Translations under genes and position numbers: made by a program
Assembly (NCBI GenBank): GCA_036273915.1
Contig: DASUGR010000215.1
Location: 1-22,528, forward strand
Direction: 5' to 3'
Length of the DNA: 22,528 nt
Origin: PLA2 sp036273915
GTDB lineage: Bacteria; Planctomycetota; PLA2
Notes under the pieces: generated by a model
What the model was told of the DNA's origin: nothing
What the model saw: the letters and a program-made list of their open reading frames with translations, nothing else
The model's database searches: none
Part shown: one piece after another, positions 13,467-20,778 of the stretch
Position numbering within the stretch: position 1 is the stretch's first letter
How the letters are laid out: each line of letters starts with the position of its first letter

Positions 13467-14758
13467 GCGCGGAGCAGGGCAACTCCTACTGGTCGGTGGT
13501 CGGCCGGCAGCTGCGGAAGAACCGCACGGCGATGCTCGGCTTCTGGTGCGTGATCTCGCTTCTCCTCCTTGCCGTGTACGCGCCGGTGCTCGCCTCAAGC
13601 CGCCCCTTCTACTGCAGCGGCCCCGAGGGGTGGTCGCTCCCCTGGTTCCGCGACCTCTTCGACCGGATCGCGGTTCCGCAGCCGGTGGATCTCTTCTTCA
13701 ACCTCCTCCTCGTCTTCCTCCCGTTCGCGGCGGTGGCCTACGTGCTCGTGCGCCGCTTCCTCCTCAAGCGCGGGCGCTGGAAGGGAAAGGCGATCCGGCG
13801 TACGCTCGGCGTGCTTGCCGCCGTGCTCCTCTGGATCTTCCTCGGGATCTACCTGCCCGACGGGGCGGTCGCGGGACCGACCGCGCGCGCGCTCCTCGCC
13901 CCGGGCCTGGCGCTGCGCAGCAGCAAGCCCTACGTCGACTACCACGAGCGCGTGAAGGAGGCCGCGGGAGGAAGCGTCACGGCGATCTTCCCGCCGATCC
14001 CCTACAACTTCGGCGACACGCGCGTCCGCGAGAGCAGCCTGCCGCCGGACTGGTTTTTCGGCAAGCGTCGAACCGACCTCGGCGCCGTGGGGCCGCACCC
14101 GCTCGGGACGGACCCGGGCGGCCGGGACGTGTTCACGGCGCTGCTCTACGGGACGAGGATCTCGATGACGATCGGCGTCATCGCGGTCGGGATCTACGTG
14201 ACGATCGGGATCGTCCTCGGCTCGCTCGCGGGGTACTTCGGCGGCAAGGTCGACATGCTCATCTCGCGGTTCATCGAGGTGATGATCTGCTTCCCCCTGC
14301 TCTTCTTCGTCCTCACGATCGTGTCGGTCTTCGAGACGCGCACGATCTTCCTCATCATGGCCGCGATCGGCGTGACCGCGTGGCCCGGCGTGGCCCGCCT
14401 CGTGCGCGGCGAGTTCCTGACGCAGCGCGGCAGCGACTACGTGACCGCGGCCGAGGCCCTGGGGATCCCGAAGCGGCGCATCATCTTCCGGCACATCCTG
14501 CCCAACGCGCTGACGCCGGTCCTCGTGGCGGCCACGTTCGGCATCGCGAGCGCGATCCTCACGGAGTCGAGCCTCGCGTTCCTCGGCCTCGGCGACGTCA
14601 ACGCCGCGTCGTGGGGCATGCTGCTGAACATGGGACGCCACACGAACTTCGACTGGCTGATCCTCGCGCCGGGCGCCGCGATCTTCTTCACGGTCACGGT
14701 CTTCAACCTCGTGGGCGAGGGGCTCCGCGACGCGCTCGACCCGAAGCTGCGCCAGTAG
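13463..14758 (+). CDS. ABC importer permease, DppC/OppC type with extra N-terminal helices
   Basis: The 431-residue permease compares with a usual length of about 280-310. TM1 (about 23-44) is followed by two extra hydrophobic segments at about 75-97 and 114-131, then an extracytoplasmic stretch. Only then does the standard DppC motif GPHPLGTDPGGRDVF appear (210-224). Core helices follow with the EAA loop YVTAAEALGIPKRRIIFRHI (326-345), and the protein ends VGEGLRDALDPKLRQ, a classic family tail. It starts at ATG 13463, overlapping the dppB-like stop by 4 nt. No ATP-binding genes (DppD/DppF type) follow; the next gene is unrelated, so the importer must borrow ATPases encoded elsewhere. Confidence 0.95.
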   Translation: MSAEQGNSYWSVVGRQLRKNRTAMLGFWCVISLLLLAVYAPVLASSRPFYCSGPEGWSLPWFRDLFDRIAVPQPVDLFFNLLLVFLPFAAVAYVLVRRFLLKRGRWKGKAIRRTLGVLAAVLLWIFLGIYLPDGAVAGPTARALLAPGLALRSSKPYVDYHERVKEAAGGSVTAIFPPIPYNFGDTRVRESSLPPDWFFGKRRTDLGAVGPHPLGTDPGGRDVFTALLYGTRISMTIGVIAVGIYVTIGIVLGSLAGYFGGKVDMLISRFIEVMICFPLLFFVLTIVSVFETRTIFLIMAAIGVTAWPGVARLVRGEFLTQRGSDYVTAAEALGIPKRRIIFRHILPNALTPVLVAATFGIASAILTESSLAFLGLGDVNAASWGMLLNMGRHTNFDWLILAPGAAIFFTVTVFNLVGEGLRDALDPKLRQ

Positions 14759-14770
14759 CGAACGGATGCA

Positions 14771-14793
14771 GGGGGGGGCCGGGGGCGGCCCCC
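14771..14793 (+). terminator. G-rich element copy 4 with hairpin after the permease operon
   Basis: A run of eight G, then CCGGGGGC, begins 12 nt after the permease stop. GGGGGCC (14774-14780) can pair with GGCCCCC (14787-14793) around a 6-nt G-rich loop. There is no U-tract. It could terminate the importer transcript just before the next promoter at 14798. Confidence 0.5.
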
Positions 14794-14797
14794 ATCG

Positions 14798-14803
14798 TAG
14801 GAT
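14798..14803 (+). promoter_or_regulatory. Putative -10 hexamer (TAGGAT), near-leaderless start of PEP-binding gene
   Basis: TAGGAT ends 9 nt before ATG 14813. Transcription from the normal distance would start 0-3 nt before the codon. No ribosome-binding purine block is available in the gap except the hexamer itself. Confidence 0.4.
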
Positions 14804-14812
14804 GAAGCCCGG

Positions 14813-17074
14813 ATGGCCGATCCCCCGAGCCACGACAAGGCAGAGACCCGCCGCCACCTCGAGGGTTACCTCGAGGCCTACCCCGGCCTCCGCGGGCGCG
14901 TCTGCCGCATCCTCCTCCTCCACCTGCACACGCAGGGCTTCATCCGCATCGAGGAGGTCTACCGCCGGGCCCAGCGCGCCGAGGAGTGGAACGTCCCCAC
15001 CGACCCGAACCGCCCGGCGTCGCGGCTGTGGGCGGCCGACGAGCGCGAGTCGATCAACGCGATCGTCATCGACGTCGCCTCCGAGCACCTGACGCCGAAG
15101 GAGGTCGACAACCTCGTCTGGTCCGCGCACCGGCGCGACGAGGCGCTCTCGCTCCAGCAGTTGGCGCGGCTCCGCGACGTGCCGCTCGAGCTGATCGCGG
15201 AGCGGCTCTCGCAGTACGTCGCGGTCCCCGGCGAGGACGACCGACTCGTCGAGGAGGCGCTCGAGGGCACCATGGTCGCGCTCCTCCGCCGCTTCGTCTC
15301 GAACCGCGTCGACTACATCTCGGTCGCGAAGCGGCACCTGAAGCTCCAGGACCTCTGCTGGATCCTCGGGCGCATCGTCTCGACCGAGCAGGGCGCCGGG
15401 CTCATCGGCGGCAAGGCGGCGGGCATGGTGCTCGGCCACGCGATCCTCCGCGCGGAGGGCTGCGCGCCCGACGGCCCCCCCGAGACGGTGTTCCTGCTCT
15501 CGGACGCGTACGACCAGTTCAAGACGCTGAACGGCCTCACCGGCCTCGAGCACCAGAAATACAAGGCGATCGAGGAGATCCGCGAGGACTTCCGCGCGAT
15601 CGGCGAGGTGTTCCGCAACGCCGAGTTCCCGCCGCGGATCGCGGACCTGCTACGCGTCGAGCTCGACCGGATCGGCCCCGTGCCGCTCGTCGTCCGCTCC
15701 TCTAGCCTCCTCGAGGACAGCTTCGGCGCGACGTTCAGCGGCATCTACCGCTCGATCTTCCTGCCGAACACCGGCCCGCTCGAGCAGCGCCTGCAGGAGC
15801 TCCTGGGCGCGATCGCGGAGATCTACACGGGCGTGTTCAGCCCCGACGCGATGACCTACCGCCGCCGCCACCACCTGATCGACTACGACGAGCGGATGGC
15901 GGTGATGATCCAGCCCGTCGTCGGGCGGCGCCGCGGGCGCTACTTCTTCCCCGCCTACGCGGGCGTCGCCTTCTCGCGCAACGACTACCGGTGGAACGGC
16001 CGCATCCGCCGCGAGGACGGGCTCGTCCGCATCGTGCTCGGCCTCGGGACGCACGCGGTCGACCGCGTCGGCGACTACGCGCGCATGGTCGCGCTCAAGG
16101 CGCCGACGATGCGCCCCGAGGGTACCGTCGAGGAGATCCTCCGGGCGTCGCAGAAGCAGGTCGACGTCGTGGACCTCGAGGGGGGCGGCTTCGTCACGAT
16201 CCCGGTCCTCGACGCGCTCCGTGCGATCGAGGGCCCGGTCGCCGACTACGTCTCGGTGCTCGAGCCGGACGGGCGGCTGTCGACGCCCGTGGCAGACACC
16301 GTCCTCGCGCCCGAGACTTCGCTCGTGGTCACGTTCGACCGCCTTCTCTCGCGCGGCGGGTTCCCGGAGCGGATCCACCGGATCCTGAAGACGCTCGAGG
16401 CCGCGTACGGGACCCCCGTCGACGTCGAGTTCGCGGCCGACGACGGGCATCTTTACGTCGTCCAGTGCCGCCCGCTCGGCGGCGACACCGCGCGCGCGCG
16501 CACGCCGGTGCCGACGGACATCCCCCCCGGGGACCAGCTCTTCTCGGCCCGCCGCTACGTGAACAACGGCGTGCTCGAGCGGATCGAGCACATCGTGCTC
16601 ATCGACCCGCGCGACTACGGCTCCCTGACGCGCAACGAGCGCCACGCGGTCGCGCGGGGGGTCGGCGAGGTGAACGACGCGCTCCAGGGGCGACGCTTCC
16701 TGCTGATGGGCCCGGGCCGCTGGGGCAGCCAGGACATCCGCCTCGGCGTCCCGGTGACGTTCGCCGACATCTGCAACGCGAGCGCGCTCCTCGAGATCGC
16801 CCGCGCCGCCGAGGGCTACGTGCCCGAGCCCTCCTTCGGCACGCACTTCTTCCAGGACCTCATCGAGGCGTCGATCCTCTACCTGCCGCTCTACCCGGAC
16901 GAGGCGGTGTTCAACGAGAGCCTGCTGCTGGGGAGCGGGAACGCGGCCTCCCGGTTCACGAGGAAGCCGGTGAAGGCGCTCAGGGTGATCGACGTGAAGG
17001 AATCGTTCCCCGGCCGGTCGCTCCAGTTGGCGATGGACGGCGAGGCGCAGCGGGCGCTCTGCTTCCTCAGGTAG
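14813..17074 (+). CDS. Stand-alone PEP/pyruvate-binding (PPDK N-terminal type) protein
   Basis: The 753-residue cytoplasmic protein carries the nucleotide-binding ATP-grasp domain of PEP synthase/pyruvate phosphate dikinase (PF01326-like). Visible marks are GLIGGKAAGMVLG with Lys201, PLVVRSSSLLEDSFGATFSG with Arg295, VDVEF with Glu539 and YVVQCRPL with Gln551, the residues used for ATP binding in the family. The swivelling phosphohistidine domain and the C-terminal PEP/pyruvate barrel are absent, so full PPDK activity is unlikely. Residues 1-190 are an extra helical region of unknown type. The C-terminal part (FLLMGPGRWGSQDIRLGVPV) resembles other orphan PEP/pyruvate-binding proteins. The reaction is unknown; a dikinase-like phosphotransfer to a separate partner is possible. 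Confidence 0.9.
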   Translation: MADPPSHDKAETRRHLEGYLEAYPGLRGRVCRILLLHLHTQGFIRIEEVYRRAQRAEEWNVPTDPNRPASRLWAADERESINAIVIDVASEHLTPKEVDNLVWSAHRRDEALSLQQLARLRDVPLELIAERLSQYVAVPGEDDRLVEEALEGTMVALLRRFVSNRVDYISVAKRHLKLQDLCWILGRIVSTEQGAGLIGGKAAGMVLGHAILRAEGCAPDGPPETVFLLSDAYDQFKTLNGLTGLEHQKYKAIEEIREDFRAIGEVFRNAEFPPRIADLLRVELDRIGPVPLVVRSSSLLEDSFGATFSGIYRSIFLPNTGPLEQRLQELLGAIAEIYTGVFSPDAMTYRRRHHLIDYDERMAVMIQPVVGRRRGRYFFPAYAGVAFSRNDYRWNGRIRREDGLVRIVLGLGTHAVDRVGDYARMVALKAPTMRPEGTVEEILRASQKQVDVVDLEGGGFVTIPVLDALRAIEGPVADYVSVLEPDGRLSTPVADTVLAPETSLVVTFDRLLSRGGFPERIHRILKTLEAAYGTPVDVEFAADDGHLYVVQCRPLGGDTARARTPVPTDIPPGDQLFSARRYVNNGVLERIEHIVLIDPRDYGSLTRNERHAVARGVGEVNDALQGRRFLLMGPGRWGSQDIRLGVPVTFADICNASALLEIARAAEGYVPEPSFGTHFFQDLIEASILYLPLYPDEAVFNESLLLGSGNAASRFTRKPVKALRVIDVKESFPGRSLQLAMDGEAQRALCFLR

Positions 17075-17079
17075 GGAGA

Positions 17080-17113
17080 GGGGGGGGCTCCGGGGGCAGG
17101 CCCCCGGACCCCC
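17080..17113 (+). terminator. G-rich element copy 5 with strong hairpin after the PEP-binding gene
   Basis: It begins 6 nt after the stop codon. GGGGG (17083-17087) pairs with CCCCC (17109-17113), C17088 bulges, then TCCGGGGG pairs with CCCCCGGA around a 4-nt loop. The total is about 13 bp, nearly all G-C. No U-tract follows. It is a plausible transcript end before the cox genes. Confidence 0.6.
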
Positions 17114-17181
17114 TCCGCTTCGCCCGCAACTCCTTGGCGGGCAAGGACCTGCAATGACTGGAATCTCCTTGCGGGGGGCCC

Positions 17182-17187
17182 TAGAAT
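17182..17187 (+). promoter_or_regulatory. Putative -10 hexamer (TAGAAT) for the cox III-IV pair
   Basis: TAGAAT ends 10 nt before ATG 17198. No Shine-Dalgarno sequence is present in the 10-nt gap, so a leaderless or nearly leaderless mRNA is likely. The -35 region is not convincing. Confidence 0.45.
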
Positions 17188-17197
17188 CGCGCCCTTC

Positions 17198-17845
17198 ATG
17201 GACACGTTGGCCGCGACGCTCCCGGTGCGAAAGCCCAAGTTCTTCACGAACGGGAAGCTCGCCATGTGGCTCTTCCTCGGCTCGGACGCGATGGGCTTCA
17301 TGGGCCTCATCGGCGCCTACATCGTGCTCCGCATCACGTCGCCGAACTGGGAGGATCCGAAGTTCGATCCGCCGTTCGGGATCAACCTCACGGCCTTCAT
17401 GACCTTCCTCCTCATCGTGAGCTCGGTCACGATGGTCACGGCGCTCCACAAGATCGGCCACGGCGACCGGAAGGGGCTCCTCTTCTGGCTCGGGATGACG
17501 ATCCTCGGGGGGCTCGGGTTCCTCTGCCTCCAGGCGTACGAGTGGACGCATTTCCTCCACGGGATCCACGAGCGCGCGGTCGAGTACACGGCGGAGACGG
17601 GGAAGATCGCGCCCTTCACGAACTACCAGGCGACGTTCTTCTCGCTGACGGGCTTCCACGGGCTGCACGTCTCGATCGGCGTCGTCTACATGAGCTGCAT
17701 CTGGATCCGAGCATGGCAGGGCGCGTACACCGAGAAGAGCCACAGCCCGGTCGAGCTCGTCGGGCTCTACTGGCACTTCGTCGACCTCGTGTGGATCGTG
17801 CTGTTCACGATCATCTACCTGCTCCCGGACAGCGTGGTGAACTGA
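17198..17845 (+). CDS. coxC: Cytochrome c oxidase subunit III (heme-copper oxidase)
   Basis: The 215-residue, five-helix membrane protein is the short form of subunit III of a caa3/cbo-type oxidase. Typical motifs are MWLFLGSDAMGFMGLIGAYI in the first helix, LQAYEW (Glu115), FSLTGFHGLHVSIGVVY (His154, His157) and ELVGLYWHFVDLVWIVLF at the end. It supports proton-pumping oxygen reduction by stabilising the core subunits. Subunits I and II are not in the window; only subunit IV follows, with a 1-nt overlap (TGATG). The pair is thus an isolated fragment of a cox operon, probably acting with core genes elsewhere. There is no ribosome site at the start; the TAGAAT hexamer precedes it. Confidence 0.95.
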   Translation: MDTLAATLPVRKPKFFTNGKLAMWLFLGSDAMGFMGLIGAYIVLRITSPNWEDPKFDPPFGINLTAFMTFLLIVSSVTMVTALHKIGHGDRKGLLFWLGMTILGGLGFLCLQAYEWTHFLHGIHERAVEYTAETGKIAPFTNYQATFFSLTGFHGLHVSIGVVYMSCIWIRAWQGAYTEKSHSPVELVGLYWHFVDLVWIVLFTIIYLLPDSVVN

Positions 17846-18156
17846 TGAGCGAACCGGCATCGACTGCCCCCGGCGTGGACCAGGCGCAGGTCTCGCACCC
17901 CTACTACAGGATCTTCGGGATCCTGACGGTCCTGACGATCGCGGAGATCCTCTGGGTATACGTGGTCCCCCACTCGCGCGCGATGCTCGCGGGCGGTCTC
18001 GGGATCATGGCGGCGGCGAAGGCGGCGCTGGTCGCGCTTTACTACATGCACCTGAAGTACGAGTCGAAGCTGCTCTGGGTGGTGGCGCTCTTCCCGCTGA
18101 CGCTCGTGGTCGTGATGATCGCGGGATTCCTCCCCGACGCCCTCGCGCCGTACTAG
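17845..18156 (+). CDS. Cytochrome c oxidase subunit IV (caa3-type)
   Basis: The 103-residue protein has three hydrophobic helices at about 24-42, 48-67 and 75-97. The helix-loop KAALVALYYMHLKYESKLLW is the hallmark of bacterial oxidase subunit IV (CtaF/CyoD-like, TIGR02229 type). The soluble N-terminus of about 20 residues is Pro/Ser-rich. It overlaps the coxC stop by 1 nt, so the two are co-translated. An inverted repeat begins right after its stop codon. It assists assembly or stability of the oxidase. Confidence 0.9.
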   Translation: MSEPASTAPGVDQAQVSHPYYRIFGILTVLTIAEILWVYVVPHSRAMLAGGLGIMAAAKAALVALYYMHLKYESKLLWVVALFPLTLVVVMIAGFLPDALAPY

Positions 18157-18190
18157 TTCGTTGTACGGAGCCTGACACACTTCAACGAAC
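18156..18190 (+). terminator. Inverted repeat after the cox genes
   Basis: GTTCGTTG (18156-18163) and CAACGAAC (18183-18190) form an 8-bp stem around a 19-nt loop. The stem starts on the last base of the subunit IV stop. No U-tract follows. The loop holds ACGGAGCCTGACAC, and the stretch is distinctly AT-richer than its surroundings. It may be a terminator or a remnant of a repetitive palindromic element. Confidence 0.45.
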
Positions 18191-18227
18191 CGACCGGTGC
18201 GCGCAGACGCGTGAGCGGCTCGCGCGC

Positions 18228-18548
18228 ATGACGCGGATCGACGACGCGCGGTTCGTCGCGCGCTTTGCCTGGCCCGGGGTGCTAGGCATCCTGCTCAGCC
18301 TCGCGTGGCCCGGCGTCCCGTATCTCGATGGCGACGCGTCCTCCGTGCCGGCGGTGATCGGGATCCCGGTCGGCGTGCTCATCACCTGCAGCCTCCTCGT
18401 CCTGCCCTTCCTGTACCCGCTCGCGATCCTCTGCGTCGTGCTTGCGCCTTTCCGTCGCGGACGCGCCCGCTGGCTCGTGCTCCTCGCGAACGGAGCCTTC
18501 CTGCTGATCTCGGCCGCCGTCCTCCTCGTCGGCCCCGGGATCCCGTAG
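18228..18548 (+). CDS. Small membrane protein, unknown
   Basis: The 106-residue product has hydrophobic segments at about 14-30, 40-73 (long enough for a helical pair) and 82-103, and a basic loop FRRGRARW. I recognise no family. The start has no strong Shine-Dalgarno sequence (only GAGCGG-like upstream) and no TANNNT hexamer at the distance seen for its neighbours, so the start is uncertain. It sits between the cox pair and the HEAT/vWA gene, all on the plus strand. Hydrophobic layout and lack of a competing frame support it. Confidence 0.6.
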   Translation: MTRIDDARFVARFAWPGVLGILLSLAWPGVPYLDGDASSVPAVIGIPVGVLITCSLLVLPFLYPLAILCVVLAPFRRGRARWLVLLANGAFLLISAAVLLVGPGIP

Positions 18549-18654
18549 GCTGGCACGGGATGGCGTGGCCCCGCCGCGTGCCCTACGCGCGTCGACACGC
18601 GCTGACCCCCTCCCCCCGCGCCCCCTCCCCTCCGACGCCCGTGGCAGATGGGGC

Positions 18655-18660
18655 TACGAT
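18655..18660 (+). promoter_or_regulatory. Putative -10 hexamer (TACGAT), decides the start of the HEAT/vWA gene
   Basis: TACGAT overlaps an in-frame ATG at 18659, and a second in-frame ATG lies at 18671, exactly 10 nt beyond the hexamer. The spacing matches coxC (10 nt) and the PEP-binding gene (9 nt), favouring 18671. TCCGAC 17 nt upstream is a weak -35. Confidence 0.4.
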
Positions 18661-18670
18661 GAAATGCACG

Positions 18671-20365
18671 ATGCTCCGCTCGGCCTCCCTCGCGCTCCTT
18701 GCCCTCGCCCTCCCCGCCGCCGCCGACGACGGCCTCAGGACCTGGAAGGATGAGATCCGGAAGCTCGAGCGCGCCGAGCAGAAGTTCTGGGGCGAGTACC
18801 AGAAGCGCTACATCGAGGCGCTGCTCACGCTCGACAAGCCCGCGACCGACGCCGCCTCGCGACCGAACGACGCGGTCAACTACGTCCTCGACTACTCGGG
18901 CCTCCGCGCCCTCTACGCCGACCACGTCCTCATCGAGGAGACCAAGGGGAAGGCGGACCTCGCCTTCGCGGCATCCGGCGACCCGAAGGCGCTCCCCGAG
19001 CTTTTCGACGCGCTCATGGCGCTCGGAAAGCGCATCGACGACGTGGACGCCGACCTCGTCTCCGCGCGGCCGCAGCAGCAGGGCACGCGGTACGACCAGC
19101 GGCCGGGCATCGAGCGGCACGGCCTGGCACTCCGGATCGACGCGCTCGAGCGCGCGATCGCGCAATGCCCCGGCGCCGCCGCCTTCCTCGGCGGCGACGG
19201 GATGAAGACCGCCGCCAAGAGGGACGGGAAGCGCTCGATCGTCCGCCGCGTCGCGGTCCTCGACACGCTGGGCCTCTGCGCGGGCGACGACGCCGTGGCG
19301 GGGCTCGCGCCGTACGCCGCCGCGCCGGAGTCGTCGCTGCGGATCGCCGCGGCCGAGGCGCTCCTCCGCCACGGCCCCGCCGCGCGCCCCGCGCTCGCGC
19401 CGCTCTTCGAGGACCGGAGCGCGGCCGTGCGCCGCGCGCTGCTCCAGGGCATCGCGGCCGGCGGCGCCGGCGACCCCCTCTGGATCGAGCCGGTCCTCGG
19501 CGCCTACAGGACCGCGGTCGGCGTCGTGCGCGGCGACTGCGTGCGCGCGCTGGCGGCGCTCACGAACCAGAAGTTCGGCGACGCGCCGACGGCGTGGCAG
19601 GAGTGGTTCTCGGACTACAAAGCCGAGATCGACGGCGGGAAGTTCCGGAAGGAGCAGATCGAGGTGCGCGAGGCGACGCCGAAGCCCGTGCCCTCGACCT
19701 GCGTCTTCTACGGCATCCCGGCCACGGCGACCCGGGTGGTCCTCGTCTTCGAGGGATCGCGCCGGATCTTCTGGCCCGCCGACCTCGCCACGCTCCTGAA
19801 GCAGTACAAGGAGACGTGGCACCGCACGCGCCGCGCGTGGGAGGACACGAACCCGAGCCAGCTCGCGACGCTGCTCGAGGAGTTCGACCGGACGTGCGCG
19901 ACGTTCACGCCCGACGTCACGTTCGGCGCGCTCGCGATCTACGCCGCGTGCGACACCGAGCCCCTCGGCTCGCCGAAGCTCATGCACCCGGAGAAGCGCG
20001 ACGTGCGCGCGGTGCGCCACGACCTCGAGCGCCTGCCCGGCGACGGCTGGTGCTCGCAGTACGAGGGACTCACGGCGGCGGCGGCGCTCCTCGGCATGGG
20101 GCCAGAGAGCGACGCGGACTTCCCCGACCCGCAGGACGGCGCGATCTTCCTCTGGGACGCCGGCGGCCCGCAGGGCGGCCGCTTCATGACGCCCGAGGCG
20201 GCGATCGCCGCGTTCCAGCGGTTCAACCGGTTCCGGCGCCTCGTCGTGAACACGGTCCGCATCTGCGACGAGGGCGAGCCGGCCGACATCCTGATGAAGG
20301 GCCTCGCCGAGGCGACGGGCGGGACGTACGTCTGGGCGAAGAAGCCGCGCACCGGGCCGGGCTGA
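18671..20365 (+). CDS. Exported HEAT-repeat protein with degenerate vWA-like domain
   Basis: The 564-residue product counted from ATG 18671 starts with the signal peptide MLRSASLALLALALPAAADD (ATG 18659 would add four residues, MKCT). Residues 22-60 are a charged helix. HEAT/PBS-like repeats cover about 190-320 (LRIAAAEALLRHGPAARPAL, AAVRRALLQGIA, VRGDCVRALAALTNQKF) and end in the AWQEWFSDYK pattern common after planctomycete HEAT arrays. Residues about 343-557 align by eye with von Willebrand A domains (RVVLVFEGSRRIF; GAIFLWDAGGPQGGRF; NRFRRLVVNTV; GLAEATGGTYVWAK). The metal-binding DXSXS motif is replaced by EGSRR (361-365), so metal-dependent adhesion is probably lost. It is likely an extracytoplasmic scaffold. 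Its stop codon touches that of the convergent STAS gene. Confidence 0.85.
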   Translation: MLRSASLALLALALPAAADDGLRTWKDEIRKLERAEQKFWGEYQKRYIEALLTLDKPATDAASRPNDAVNYVLDYSGLRALYADHVLIEETKGKADLAFAASGDPKALPELFDALMALGKRIDDVDADLVSARPQQQGTRYDQRPGIERHGLALRIDALERAIAQCPGAAAFLGGDGMKTAAKRDGKRSIVRRVAVLDTLGLCAGDDAVAGLAPYAAAPESSLRIAAAEALLRHGPAARPALAPLFEDRSAAVRRALLQGIAAGGAGDPLWIEPVLGAYRTAVGVVRGDCVRALAALTNQKFGDAPTAWQEWFSDYKAEIDGGKFRKEQIEVREATPKPVPSTCVFYGIPATATRVVLVFEGSRRIFWPADLATLLKQYKETWHRTRRAWEDTNPSQLATLLEEFDRTCATFTPDVTFGALAIYAACDTEPLGSPKLMHPEKRDVRAVRHDLERLPGDGWCSQYEGLTAAAALLGMGPESDADFPDPQDGAIFLWDAGGPQGGRFMTPEAAIAAFQRFNRFRRLVVNTVRICDEGEPADILMKGLAEATGGTYVWAKKPRTGPG

Positions 20366-20707
20366 TCAGCCCGCGCGCTTGAAGAACGGCACGTCCTTGC
20401 CGTCGACGAGCGCCACCCAGAAGCGGCGCGCCGCCTCCGCGATCGCCGCCTCGCACGTGGAGCCGCCCGCGATGACGGAGAACTCGATCCCGTCCACCTG
20501 GGTCAGGAGCGCGATCCTGTGCAGGACATTGAGCCCCGACCCGTCGGCGCCCTCGGCGCCCGAGAGGTCGAGGATGCACTGCCGCAGATCCTCGCCGTGC
20601 CTCTCGTAGTACTCGTTGACGAGGTCGTTGGCGCTGTACTCGTTGAGCGGCCCGACGAGCGAAAGGTAGAGCAGCGAACGCTGGGGATTGACGTAGCTTG
20701 TGATCAT
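20366..20707 (-). CDS. STAS-domain protein (anti-sigma antagonist-like)
   Basis: The 113-residue product starts at ATG 20707, after a purine block (GGGAAGAGG). The fold matches STAS: LLYLSLVGPLNEYSANDLV, then CILDLSGAEGADGSGLNVLH, where the phosphorylatable serine position of SpoIIAA-like proteins (D-S-S-G-L) is retained as Ser57 in DGSGL. The third part (IEFSVIAGGSTCEAAIAEA) fits the final strand-helix. It would bind a kinase/anti-sigma or act as a switch module in the cytoplasm. It lies 71 nt downstream of the TPR/CHAT-like gene on the same strand, so co-expression is likely. No anti-sigma kinase is visible. A longer upstream frame to 20866 is not coding-like. Confidence 0.83.
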   Translation of the reverse strand: MITSYVNPQRSLLYLSLVGPLNEYSANDLVNEYYERHGEDLRQCILDLSGAEGADGSGLNVLHRIALLTQVDGIEFSVIAGGSTCEAAIAEAARRFWVALVDGKDVPFFKRAG

Positions 20708-20778
20708 GGCCTCTTCCCGCCGTGTCTCGTTTTCCGGACGTTTGCGCGGTACGCGGGGGAAGATCGCAACCGATGTGC

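Noticed and set aside
13595..17860. Two long minus-strand frames opposite the second permease, PEP-binding and coxC genes
   Set aside because: Same antisense character, low-complexity Arg/Asp/Glu/Val composition and no motif. The plus-strand genes are unmistakable.
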